DNA of 64,000 bases, from contig SAUG01000120.1 in the NCBI GenBank assembly GCA_011316305.1, positions 62,001-126,000 on the forward strand. Direction: 5' to 3'. The notes beneath the pieces are model-generated. The model was not told the origin of the DNA, did not search any database, and saw nothing but the letters and a program-made list of their open reading frames with translations. This DNA is from Rusavskia elegans. Its lineage: Eukaryota; Ascomycota; Lecanoromycetes; Teloschistales; Teloschistaceae. The translations under genes and the position numbers were made by a program. The stretch's first letter is position 1; the number at the start of each line of letters is the position of its first letter. Below are positions 34,811-44,980 of the stretch, in pieces.

Positions 34811-35949
34811 AGAAATGGATGGAAATTTTGAATGAACTTCTCTTGGAGGGGGGGGATGAGATGGAGTAAACTTGTCGTCAGTGACGAGAGTTTGGCGGAA
34901 ATAGTGTTTTTTGAACTACGAAGAGATCGGTTTGGTGGAAATTAGCTGAAGATCGATAGGGAGGAGGGCGAATGGCAATTCATTCTGACTAATGTGAATG
35001 TGGGACTATCGAAGCTGAGACATGCTGATATACACTGCTAACATGGATACCATGAAGTTAGCATTTACGATCAGTGGATGAAGAAAAGGCCAATTGTAGG
35101 TCGAAACATCACATGTAATTCGGTGGGTAAAGTTTTCTCTCATGTCAATTTGCACCCTTCTGGCCTGGGTAGAAAATTATAAGTCCTTCCGCTAATCATG
35201 TCCTCTCCTTCCCTTGTTTCCCTTGTTTCCCTCGACACCCAGTCCCGTCAATGGGCATAGTTTAACAGGCTCATGATTAGCACCACATCCCGACAGTATC
35301 CGTTTTCAAATAAGTCTGCACTTTGTATGCCCGTTCCACCTCCTCTTAAAGAACTAGTCGAGTAAATACTACGACGGAAGAGGTGTGAAGTTCCCCCGAA
35401 CAGCCTATCTTCGTGCTATTTTTTGCCGAAGAAAATAAACCGAATCAACTCGCGAGACCCCTTGCAGAGTCTGTATCCCGTCGTAGTTAATATATAAATG
35501 TTCCCCAGGTATTTCCCCGCGGCGCCAAAGTGCAGATACGATCACCGCAATACGACATGGGGAGCAAACGGAAGTACTTCGGAGAAGCCCACGCAACATA
35601 ATAACCACAAAATCAGCTCCCTATCTTCAGAGCAGCAGCAAACACCATTAGATAAAAAACGGCTACAGTAATATATATGTTCTCCGCGCCCCTTTGACCT
35701 TGCGGCGCTTGGGAGCACGGTAGAAACGTTCGGCAAGCAAGAGGATGTTTGGAACGAGGGGTTTCTCTCCGGTGAGATAACAAGGGGTAGAATGGCTTCG
35801 CCCATCTCTGTGACAAGCGCTGTATCAACGGACTATCTCGACGCAGAGAGGTCTAACGTTTGACTACCGCAGCTGTCATTTTTTAAGGTGCATCAATCCA
35901 GGGGCTCGGTAGTTTAACAGTCAATATCCAGAACCGCACTGCAACCTTG
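34811..35949. other. Intergenic, AT-richer to the right, no gene recognised
   Basis: 3' flank of the three-module gene. From about 35400 the composition becomes AT-richer and no coding frame is supported. Confidence 0.45.
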
Positions 35950-36563
35950 GCTACTATCCAGTCCTCGACGAACATCCCTCAAGGACCATGCTTCATTCCA
36001 CCAACAGCGACCTTTATCAACCATACAGGCTCTATCCGGACACGGAGGGAGCTTTCACCCAGCCAATGCGACCATTCAACGCAACCACAGTAACCTGCGC
36101 TGTTCTACCACAGTGCCCGGTATCAACACTCCAAGGGTGGCCGTACCTTCCCGGCTATACTATACCAAGACCGCATCTCAGCCCCTCGCCGGTATAAGGA
36201 CCGGAATCAAAGACATCTTCGATGTAGCCGGCCGCCAAACCAGCGACAGCAACCGCGTATTCTACGATCTCTGTCCCCCCCGAAACGCAACCGCGCTCCC
36301 AGTCCAACGACTCATAGATGCCCGGGCCATCCTCGTCTGAAAGATGAAGACAAAATAATTCGTCAACGGAGAGGTCGCTACCGCCGACTGGGTTGATTAT
36401 CACGAACCTTTCAAACCCTCCCCACGGCGATGGATACCGGGAAACTTCTTCTTCGTCGTTGGAGCCAGGCAACGGGGTAGGCAGCTATTTCTATTTAGAT
36501 TTGACGTTGGGATCGGATACGGGTGGGAGTATTAGGGGACCGAGTCAGTCTTCGTCTAATTAA
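35950..36563 (+). pseudogene. Truncated, decayed amidase (amidase signature family)
   Basis: Recognisable order: [51 protein letters not shown], then KMKTK and [18 protein letters not shown], and finally the signature core [13 protein letters not shown] (36510-36548). Stops: TGA at 36338-36340, where family members have Gly before Lys-Met-Lys-Thr, and TAA at 36356-36358, where Gln is expected. Frame changes lie near 36115 and near 36415. Homology ends abruptly at about 36550, where AT-rich DNA begins, so roughly the last two thirds of the enzyme are gone. CAA to TAA is the kind of change made by repeat-induced point mutation, but two stops are too few to prove it. Confidence 0.8.
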
Positions 36564-37414
36564 AGATAGTAGCTATCGTCCGCGGGAAAAAAAGAAAATC
36601 TTGCAAAGATCCGTGCCCTTCTCCAGTTGCGTACGACTTCGATTATTTGAAAGGTCTTCTTTGATTATCAATTTTCTTACGGCTGATCGCCAGATATAGA
36701 GGCAGATAGGGTGTTTTATCGAGTGGGGAAATAGTATAATCGAAAAGTCGATCCAGAATTTAACTTTGAATTAATAATTTCCTGAACAGCGAAACAGGTT
36801 CGAGGTAATACTCGCTTTTTTATATTCTTTTTTTACCCTCGCTCTGCTGACCGTACACGGGGTTTTCTCACTCCTTTATTATCTACTGTCTTTTTCACAG
36901 CCTATTATCCTTAATAGAAATGCCCTTCCCAGCCTCTCTATTCTCAATTTCTCGAGTTCGCGTAACTCTTGTATCGGATCGGAGAGTTGAAGAATCCTTG
37001 CCTATTGGGTTTGATCGCAGCCACTCGACATTGCACACGATCATTCAACATTATTATTAGCGCGGCGGAGGGAAATATCGTAGGCTGTCGATAACGATTT
37101 GCCAAGCAATACAGCACAGAGATATAGAAGCAGCTAAGATTCATTCTTAGCGGTAAGAAAAAAAAGTATTATCTTCTTTTCTCTTCTCCAAAATGTTTCT
37201 CACCGCTGTGGAATGACAAAATTCATGGCAAGATAGGGTAACGAGAGACACGTATCTCCACGCAAAGCCCGACGATGAGGAAGCGAGCTGCGAGCTTGAT
37301 GTACTCTGGTTCGTTGTGTAGTTGATATCTGATTTGAACGTGTTCTTTGGTCTAACAAGATTCCAATGTGTTTTCCAATTTAGACACTCGCGGTCCGGCA
37401 TTCTGGCAGGCATG
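36564..37414. other. AT-rich intergenic block, no gene recognised
   Basis: Follows the truncation point of the amidase pseudogene directly. Homopolymer A/T runs are frequent. It could be an old insertion that cut the amidase, but no terminal repeats were identified. Confidence 0.45.
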
Positions 37415-38890
37415 TCAGCTTGCGGAGATGCCGCTAGCGTCTCCGGAGGACATGGACTCATCGTCGCTTTCGTAGTTCTCGGCCAGGGTTAGATCGTATT
37501 GGTTTCCTTCAATCTTCCCGTTGATGCCATGCCAGACGGTGTATATTCTCACCTATGTCGTTCGGAGGTTAATAAATACGTGGGGCGAAGAACATGTGTG
37601 TGGGACTTCGAATTGGAGGTACGTACCTCTTGCTCCCAGTCCCATGTATCCCATGACCTGAGCTCGGAATCTGCAGCTGTGTCCGGTTTGTAAACGTTGA
37701 CGAAGTTGGGGAGTGGGGTGGAAGGAGGGATGTCGTTTTTGTCGTTCTGGGGTTTGGGGTTGTGTGAGTCTTTTTCGGTTTCTTTTTGCTCCTCCTCCTC
37801 TGCCTGGTCCATTGCTTCTTCTTCCAGCGCAATCTCCCGAAGACCCAACGCGATCCGCTCCGCTCCTTTCAACCCCCAAACCTTCATACCGAATTCATCC
37901 AGTCTCCGAACGACCACGAACCGCCATCCATCTTCGTTGCTTTCGCATGTTTCTTCGTACGCGACTACGAATTCGAGGAACAGCCCGATGATGAAACCGA
38001 GGTTTCGGATCGCGCTGTCGGGGCCGAACAATTCTGCGGCGATAAGATGGTCGATGGTCGTCAAGATAGCGGTGCCGATGAGCATGACGCGCTTGCCGTT
38101 GGCTTCGGCGTCGTCGATGTCTGGCCCGGTGGAATATGTATGTCAGCCTGCCTGCATTGTTGAAGGTATAGAGTGAAATGGTGGGTGTACGACTCACGAT
38201 AGAACTTCCAATTATCCTGACTTAGAAATCGAGCCATACTTTCGATATGCGCCCAGATCATCCAGACGTCCTTCTCTTCGGTATTGATTACCTGATTAAA
38301 TGCATGGAGCTACCCATGCCAAAGTCATATCAGCTACTCTACCAATAAACTTATAATATCTAGACAGTCACAACATACGATATTCCCCACCACCTCAGCA
38401 GTACCGTAGCCACTATGATCGCTATAGGCAATCACACCAAAAGCCTCGGCATCCCGCTTCACTTGTTCGACGCGCCATGCCCGGTACAAGTCTTCGCCTT
38501 TCTTCGTCACGCAAAAGAGATGGCCTGGATTCGCGTCGGCGTATCTCATGCACATACACTTTTGTGAAACTCGGCATTTGTGTTTGACGCCGTTTTCGCA
38601 AAGACAGATGAAGGTTTGGGGATGGGCGTTTCGGTCGACTTTTGCGGTTTTGCTTGGTTGGGGCTTATTGTTCTGCGATTTGGGCTGAGGGAGTTAGATG
38701 AGGTGATGGTATATGGTAAATTCTATCGAGCTGGTGGATGTGGGAGATATATATGATATACCTGATGCAAAGACGCGTTCTCTTTTCCTCCATTTTTAGG
38801 GACGGTTGGTTTCTTCTTTTTTGGAGAAGGTTCGACGGTGGTGTTGGGGGAGATCTCGGATAAGACGCGTTTGGAACGAGTGGTTACCAT
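37415..38890 (-). CDS. Uncharacterised fungal protein with basic N-terminus and acidic C-terminal region
   Basis: Begins at 38890 with MVTTRSKRVLSEISP, a Lys/Arg-rich tract (PSPKKKKPTVPK) that could be a nuclear localisation signal. A Cys-rich stretch follows (FICLCENGVKHKCRVSQKCMC), then a helical core with VVGNI, LHAFNQVINTEEKDVWMIW, HIESMARFLSQDNW and TTIDHLIAAELFGPDS. An acidic Glu/Lys region (about 37750-37810) and a Ser/Asp-rich end (YESDDESMSSGD) finish it. Several introns are needed (near 37490-37625, 38120-38200, 38310-38380, 38672-38762). Uninterrupted helical sequence across the splice points supports a real gene. I know similar hypothetical proteins in ascomycetes but no function. 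Confidence 0.7.
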
Positions 38891-39263
38891 TTTGCTTACT
38901 CTACTCAGGAGATGGGGTTAAGAAAGGAAAGAGATATATCGTGTGGTGACTGGTAAATAAGCGATGCCGCGTTACGTCATGGGTAGAGTCTTGGCGCCCA
39001 GAATGATTATTGGCCTGGCGTCTGAATAATATTCTTCAATATTCACCTATAGCAGCGATTAATACTTCCAGGCGGGCCAATAAATAAGGAGAACCGCCAG
39101 AACTTGTTCTACTGTTGTACCTGTTTAACCGCACCGTTATCTGTGGAAGCTTTATACGTTCCCCACATCTGCATAGACATTCTCAATCAGATCCTCTTCC
39201 TCTCTTATTATCCTTACCTCCCTGTCCATCCGTCCTTCTATTCCTTCACTCCATCCCCCGAGA
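38891..39263. other. Divergent spacer, no gene recognised
   Basis: Lies between two head-to-head uncharacterised genes. Confidence 0.4.
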
Positions 39264-39746
39264 ATGTGCACCACCTCCAGCACCCCCCTTCCCCTCTCCT
39301 TCCCCACCCTCAACCACTCACTCACCCGCCGCGCCAACGACCACCGCCATTTCCTCCCTTCAATCCCACCCCCTACCACCACTCACACCCTGACCCTAAC
39401 CGACCCACTTTCCCACATCGAATGTGCCCTAAAATCCTCTCCTGCCTTCCTCCCACTGGAAGTCCTTAACAGCATCACCGCTACCCTTGCGCAAATGCAG
39501 ACGGAAGCGGTAGAGTTGGGGAAAGATATCGAGATGAATCCCATGCGTGAGCGACTGAGGAAGGAGAATGCGAAGAGTGAGGAAGAATTGGACGAAAGAC
39601 GGACAGAGAGTTTGAGGCGATGGAAGGGTGTTTTGAAGGGTATTTGGGAGCAGATATTGGAGAACTTGATGCCGGTGTTGGAGGGGAAGAGGGCCGAGAG
39701 GTTGGAAGGGGGCGAACTTGTATGGAGGGATCGGGGGGAAGATTGA
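39264..39746 (+). CDS. Small uncharacterised protein with charged coiled coil
   Basis: A 160-residue single-exon frame. The N-terminal about 60 residues are Pro/Thr-rich; residues about 75-150 form a highly charged helical stretch (LRKENAKSEEELDERRTE, KGIWEQILENLMPVLEGKRAE) that could be a coiled coil. No signal peptide or known domain. The charge pattern and codon structure suggest a real gene, but a short ORF without recognised relatives remains uncertain. Confidence 0.5.
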   Translation: MCTTSSTPLPLSFPTLNHSLTRRANDHRHFLPSIPPPTTTHTLTLTDPLSHIECALKSSPAFLPLEVLNSITATLAQMQTEAVELGKDIEMNPMRERLRKENAKSEEELDERRTESLRRWKGVLKGIWEQILENLMPVLEGKRAERLEGGELVWRDRGED

Positions 39747-40177
39747 GTGTTGTGAGTGGCGAGGACGATGGTGTGTGGTATATTTGAGAGGATCAATTTG
39801 GCAGATCGATTTTAGACTCTGAATACAACTCAAGAACCTTCAAGGAATCCACATGGTGGTAGACTCCGCGTCGTGGGCTTCCTAGACTGCGTGATACAGT
39901 CGCGGTTTCGGCATGTTCATTTTGTTGAGGAGTAGACATCATCGTAATTGATCCCATGAGCCCTTCAAACTGTTGTGGTCGACCACGATATCTTCCTCGG
40001 CGCTGGTTGGTGCCATTTCGAGTATTCAACGGCGTCTGGAATACAAAGGTGATGTTCCGTGCGAGCCTAGCAAAGATATTGACGTCCGTCTTTCGGCAAA
40101 GAAGGTGAGCACTTCTTGTGTGGGCAGTTGAGTGTGGCGTACAAGGCTCGACTGCCGCCTACAGCTCGTGCAACGTG
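39747..40177. other. Convergent spacer, no gene recognised
   Basis: 3' ends of the small protein gene and the G-alpha fusion gene meet here. Confidence 0.4.
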
Positions 40178-42397
40178 TCAATATTTGAGGGTAGTATGAA
40201 TGATCTTTTCCTGGACTTGTCGCCAAGCATTTTGGAACACAGCCGTGTCCAAGGAATCCATCAAGAGGCAATGCAGCTTTCCAGGCGGTCTTCGGTTGCG
40301 TCGTCTGTAGCAATCCGCCATGTATCTACACGCTTTCCAGTAGTCGACACCGCCTGTATATTTCGGGTCGAATTTCGAGATCGGGTGGTTGGTGATGGCC
40401 TTTTCGAAAATTTCGGCTTTGTTGAGCAACAAGAGAATCGGGGTACTTTGTATGCACTGTTCGCTGGTGATACGTTCAAAAACGTCAAGGGATTCCTGTA
40501 GCTGGTTCTGCAAACATGTTCTTCAGCCTTCAAATATTGACGATAAGGAGTTTGCTGAGGAGACTTACCCTCTCTGGGTCCTCTTCTAGAGTCTGACAAT
40601 AGCCGTTCAAATCTGCTACAAAGATCACATAATGCGAGTCCTTCATGCAGTGCAGCCACTTTTTCCGCACAGATTTGGTTCCTCCCACGTCGAAAATTTC
40701 GTATTCGAAAGGTTCTACCTTGATAGTTGACTTGTATAGACCATTCGTCATGACGTGTACGCAAAGGCTTGGATCGAAGTTGTCGGCTTCGCCAGGCCAG
40801 AGAACCTTTTCGATATTATCCATGATACTGGTGGCTCACTTAGTATGTTCCAGGATCCAGTGGCCAGGGATGGGCTTCGCATACTATGACATGTTATCGG
40901 GTACGGATGGCCAGCTCGCAGATTCTACTGCCCATCTGATTTGGGTGTTTTTCCAGAATTGCTGCAGCACCAATAATGCGTATGACTTCTCCACGTCAGA
41001 CGACGTCGTGGTCAAACAGTAAGAATACTATCCGAGATTGTCAGATAATGCGGATCACCTGGAGCACATTCTGTTGTCTCCTTCACTCACTTTGGACAGA
41101 AGATCCCATTGTAGGTCATCATCCTGGTGAGAGGTATTCTGGAAGACCTCAAATAATTGTGCGATTATCATTTTCCGGGCTTCCTCCATTTCAGCGTGAC
41201 TTGACTTTATGCCTTGCATGGACTGTAGCTGCTTAAACATTGTAGACTTTCCAGCGTTCGAGATTCCTACAGCGGGCGTGAATCAGCAGTGAGCTCTGCT
41301 CCATGGAGTGAAAGTAACGAAGATGGTTGTGCATACCAAGCAAGGCTATTTTGCCATTGGGTTGGGGAAGCCTTGGGAGCGTCTTGTTATTGTAACGTCG
41401 CGGAAGCCAGATAGCTCGCGGAATCGTGGACTGTGTGTTACTGTTCAAAGGCGCAAGAGGGATTGGGAATGAAATCAGGGATATGTTTGAAATTTCCCCA
41501 AGGGAGACCCCTGAGAGAAACGACGAACCCATGGAAAAGCCAGCTGAAGAGGGTAAGGAGATTTGATCCGGATCAGATCTTCGGTAGTTGATCGATCTCA
41601 TAACTCGGGAGTAAACACGAGAGGAACGAAGATCCGACTCAAAAGCAAAACCGTACTGAGAATCCCTCTCAATAGCCGTCATAGCATCGCTAGCCCAGGT
41701 AGTCCGAGTAAGACGTATAGTAGAGGCATCGTCTTCTGTGGGGGTCTTTGTGTTTTCAAGAGCAGAAGGGGCGCTTTGATGTTTCACTTGGACCGGCAGA
41801 TTTGACTGTTCGAGACGCTGGCGAATATTTTGAGTGGTATCGAGAACTCCGTTGATGACACCCGTTAGAGACTCAGTAGCGTCTTGGGCTTCATCGAGAC
41901 GAGTGCTACGGGTATGGTAAGTCATGTGGTCAATTTGCGTACTTTCAGTCGGGACAAAGGCTGGCTAACCAAGTCAAAGTTGTCAAAAGCAGACTCAGGG
42001 AAGTCTTGGAGGCCTGCAGTCGCAGCAGCAGCTGAGATATGGTGTTTTCTTTGGCGATCCACTTGAATCTGCCATTGAACATGGAGGCATTCCGGGGTTT
42101 CAACCCTTCGACGGGGACTTCCAATTCGGAGAAGGTCATCACAGCATGTGTAAGAACAACGACGAACTGATCAACCGTGACCATGGCTGCGTGCGACCTC
42201 CTTCTAGCTTCTTCTGCATTGATAAAGTGCTGCAATTGCCGGAAACATATCTTGAGATCCTCGACTTCGGTAAGAGTCCGCAGGGCCAAGTTCGGGGCAT
42301 CCTTGACGCCTTTGATGAAGTGGGTCAAGACTTCGGAGATCTTGGCGGCTGCTCCCAGCAGACCCAATATCGAGGCTGATACCGAGATTGGATCCAT
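40178..42397 (-). CDS. STAND-type N-terminal domain fused to a diverged G-protein alpha subunit
   Basis: The start chosen is MDPISVSASILGLLG (42397; four residues earlier a further in-frame Met exists). Residues about 1-150 are the helical domain usually found at the front of fungal STAND/NLR proteins (TEVEDLKICFRQLQHF...ENTISQLLLRLQASKTSLSL, split here). A low-complexity linker follows. The G-alpha domain then begins: P-loop GISNAGKST, split by an intron after the first Gly (about 41264-41333); helical part; IMDNIEKVLWPGEADNF; switch II FDVGGTKSVRKKW; LLLLNKAEIF; LLMDSLDT. Compared with canonical G-alpha, the switch I Arg is His (40755-40757), the switch II Gln is Thr (40677-40679) and the NKxD Asp is Glu. 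GTP hydrolysis should be poor. It ends at a TGA after TTLKY without the usual extended receptor-contact tail. Five or six introns are needed. Confidence 0.8.
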
Positions 42398-43097
42398 TGT
42401 GGATTCCAAGAGACGGTGAGGTCCTTAAATCATCAATTACCCTTGGTCCCAGTAGATCTGCAGCATCCGCTGGGAAAGTGGGAGAAAATAGCAAGACGGA
42501 GCGACAAAAAGTCGGGTACTTGCCATGACGAAGGAAAGAGCAGCTCGTACTGATACAATAGAAAACACGCTTTTCTTGCCTGTGGGCTCAGCCCCACCGA
42601 CCGAGCTGGGAAGAAAAGAGGCTGTGATATGCAACAATATGCACGAGCGGGAAGTAAGCGCCCAGTTCCCAAATAGGAAGGAAAGGAGGAGAATCCGGTT
42701 GCCCGTTGCAGTGGTGGATGCAATTACTCACCGTAGCGATATCTCGTTACGTGATAATTCAACTTTGGTCCATTTCGTCACACCTCGTCATCCTTTTCTC
42801 CCCCACCACTACTGTCACCACCATCATCTCCCTCCAACCGAAGGACCTCAATTCCAAATCATCATGTTGATGCTAAGTCTGACGCGGGGTCGACTTGGTC
42901 GATCCGTGTCTAGAACAGCTGGTCCTGTCCCTAGTCCCCATGGCTGAACGTTGATGCCATTGACAGCCATGTGAACCGGGTGGGATATATCATTACCTCT
43001 CAGAGACCATGTTTCCCGTCCTGACAATACTCTCCTGATTGGACCGCCCGATTCCCCATACGTACTTACCACTCGACAAGGCTGAACCTCTATCATC
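42398..43097. other. Divergent spacer, no gene recognised
   Basis: The 700 bp between the G-alpha fusion and the catalase-related gene. No supported coding sequence is seen. Confidence 0.45.
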
Positions 43098-44411
43098 ATG
43101 GACATCAGCAACCGGGGAGTTGACGATGAAGCCAAGCTGGCCGATAGGAACTACATCCGCTGGGATGCCCAAGGCGTCGAGAAGGTCGCAGAGAACGAGG
43201 AGGAAGACATCAAAGCAGTCGCAGATATGATCAATGCCATCCAGAAAACTCAGTTCAATAATCACCGTCACTGCTTCTCGGGTCCTCAATCTCTTTCCTA
43301 CACCCCTCTCGACTCTTTTTCTGACATCCGTACAAAGGAACCCACGCTCGAACTCAGGGCATCATCAAAGGCAAACTCATCGTTCATGGTGACCTCCCAA
43401 AGCATCTCAAACAAAGCATGTTCGACCATGGCGCCGAATACCCCGTCGTCTGCCGCTACAGCTCCGAGCCAGGCGACCCCGGCCTCGACGATCGCATCCC
43501 CCAACCGCGCGGCTTCGCAATGAAAGTCTTCAACGTCGAAGGAGACTTCCTCCCCGGCGGCGTCGACATCCCCACCCAAGACATCGAATTCAACAGCACC
43601 CCCGCCCTCGATCTCGCCGACGCCAAAACCACCCCCGACATCATCGATCTCGCCGACGCCAAAACCACCCCCGACATCATCGACCTGCGCATCATACGGC
43701 AACAACCAACCCGAACTCTACAAGCACCTCGAAGCCCGCCCCGACACCGACCTCCAAAAGTTCCGCGACACCGTCCGCAACACCCACCTCGAAAGCACCC
43801 GCCAATACAGCCAAACCGCCTTTCGCTTCGGCAACTACGTCACCAAATACTGCCTCGTTCCTAACAGCGCCACCCAAAAGAAACTCTACGAGAAAACCGT
43901 CAAGCCCGACGCCGACCCCTCGGACATCCTCTCCCAATGGCTCCGAAACTTCCACCGCGACCACGACGCCGAACACCTGCTGCAATTCCAACTGCTAGAA
44001 AACCTCGATGACCAACCCGTCGAATACGCCGGCAAGGTCTGGGATCCGGGGAAATACCCCTGGCAGACGGTCGCAACACTGATGGTGCCCAAGCAGGATA
44101 GCTTCGACTGGGAGATGAAGAATTTCTGGGAAGATCATATCAGGGTGGATCCGTGGCATGGGTTGAAGACTTTGCAGCCCTTAGGCGGACCGAATCGGTT
44201 GCGGAAAGTCGTGTATCCGGCCAGCAGTGCGTTGAGAAGGAAGATGAATGCGAGGGCGGAGGTGAATGTGAAGAGTATGGCCGAGGTTCCGTAAGTCGCT
44301 ACCCTTGCCCACTCTCTGTTCCTCCCTTTTTATCCTTCAAGGATTGCTGACTCCCATGGATGAAGTGGCCCTATTCCCCCAGCGCTGAACAATTTCTTGG
44401 TGGTCAATTAA
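43098..44411 (+). CDS. Catalase-related heme protein, frame-broken
   Basis: A member of the small catalase-like family (SrpA-type core). Exon 1 (43098 to about 43282) encodes MDISNRGVDDEAK...HCFSG. An intron to about 43337 restores GTHARTQGIIKGKL with the distal-side His. QPRGFAMKVFNVEGDFLPGG, TRQYSQTAFRFGNYVTKY and QPVEYAGKVWDPGKYPW follow. Two oddities are present. A perfect 36-bp tandem duplication (43610-43681) repeats DLADAKTTPDII. Right after it, one extra base near 43694 shifts the frame so that LRI is followed by YGNNQPELYKHLEARP only in another frame. A last intron (about 44293-44365) gives a short tail ending at TAA 44409-44411. Either the gene is recently disabled or the region is misassembled around the duplication. 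Confidence 0.75.
43610..43681. repeat. 36-bp perfect tandem duplication
   Basis: Two identical units, 43610-43645 and 43646-43681, beginning GATCTCGCCGACGCC. They lie in the catalase-related coding region and add 12 codons without changing frame. Confidence 0.95.
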
Positions 44412-44980
44412 GCTTGTCCTCGTTGGCGACACTTGTAATTTGTGAGGTTTGTAAATCTTCTGGTGGTCTCAAGTACATAGTCTTTCACACATACACATAT
44501 CGATGTACCAGTAAGGGGCTGATCTCGTCAGATGGGTGTGGGTAAATACGGGTGCACTGTCAATATTTGAAACGCTCTTAAAAACGCCCCTTATTTGTTT
44601 TAGCAAGAATAATACTGAATGCCTTTATGCGACGTTCGAATGGGGAAGAAAAAGATAGAAGACGTTATCATAAGATCGTAGATACTTCTTGTCTCGTGTA
44701 CCGCCGCACTTTGCTGATACCCCGTACTATCGTCATGATTATCATCGTCATCAATATCAAAAGAAGGTCCATGACTTCCGCCCTCACTCCATCCAATCTT
44801 CCTTTACTAAACGCATAAAACACAAATACCATCTATCCATCCCTCCCTGTCCAGACCCTATCCCCATCCCCTGAATCCAAGTGTCTCCGCCCACATCGCT
44901 ATCTACCCACTACCACCACAACCACAACCTCATCCCCTCCCCCATCCCCTCCACCTCCCCCACTCAACCCACTTCCCACC
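44412..44980. other. Convergent spacer with pyrimidine-rich tract
   Basis: Between catalase-related and PKS 3' ends. 44840-44980 is strongly C/T- and CA-rich. No gene is recognised. Confidence 0.45.

Noticed and set aside
40750..40860. Stops inside the G-alpha gene (TAG and TGA in the 40824-40870 region)
   Set aside because: They lie in an intron with donor GTCATAG and a CTAAG branch-like site before CCACCAG; splicing restores DNIIMDNIEKVLW.
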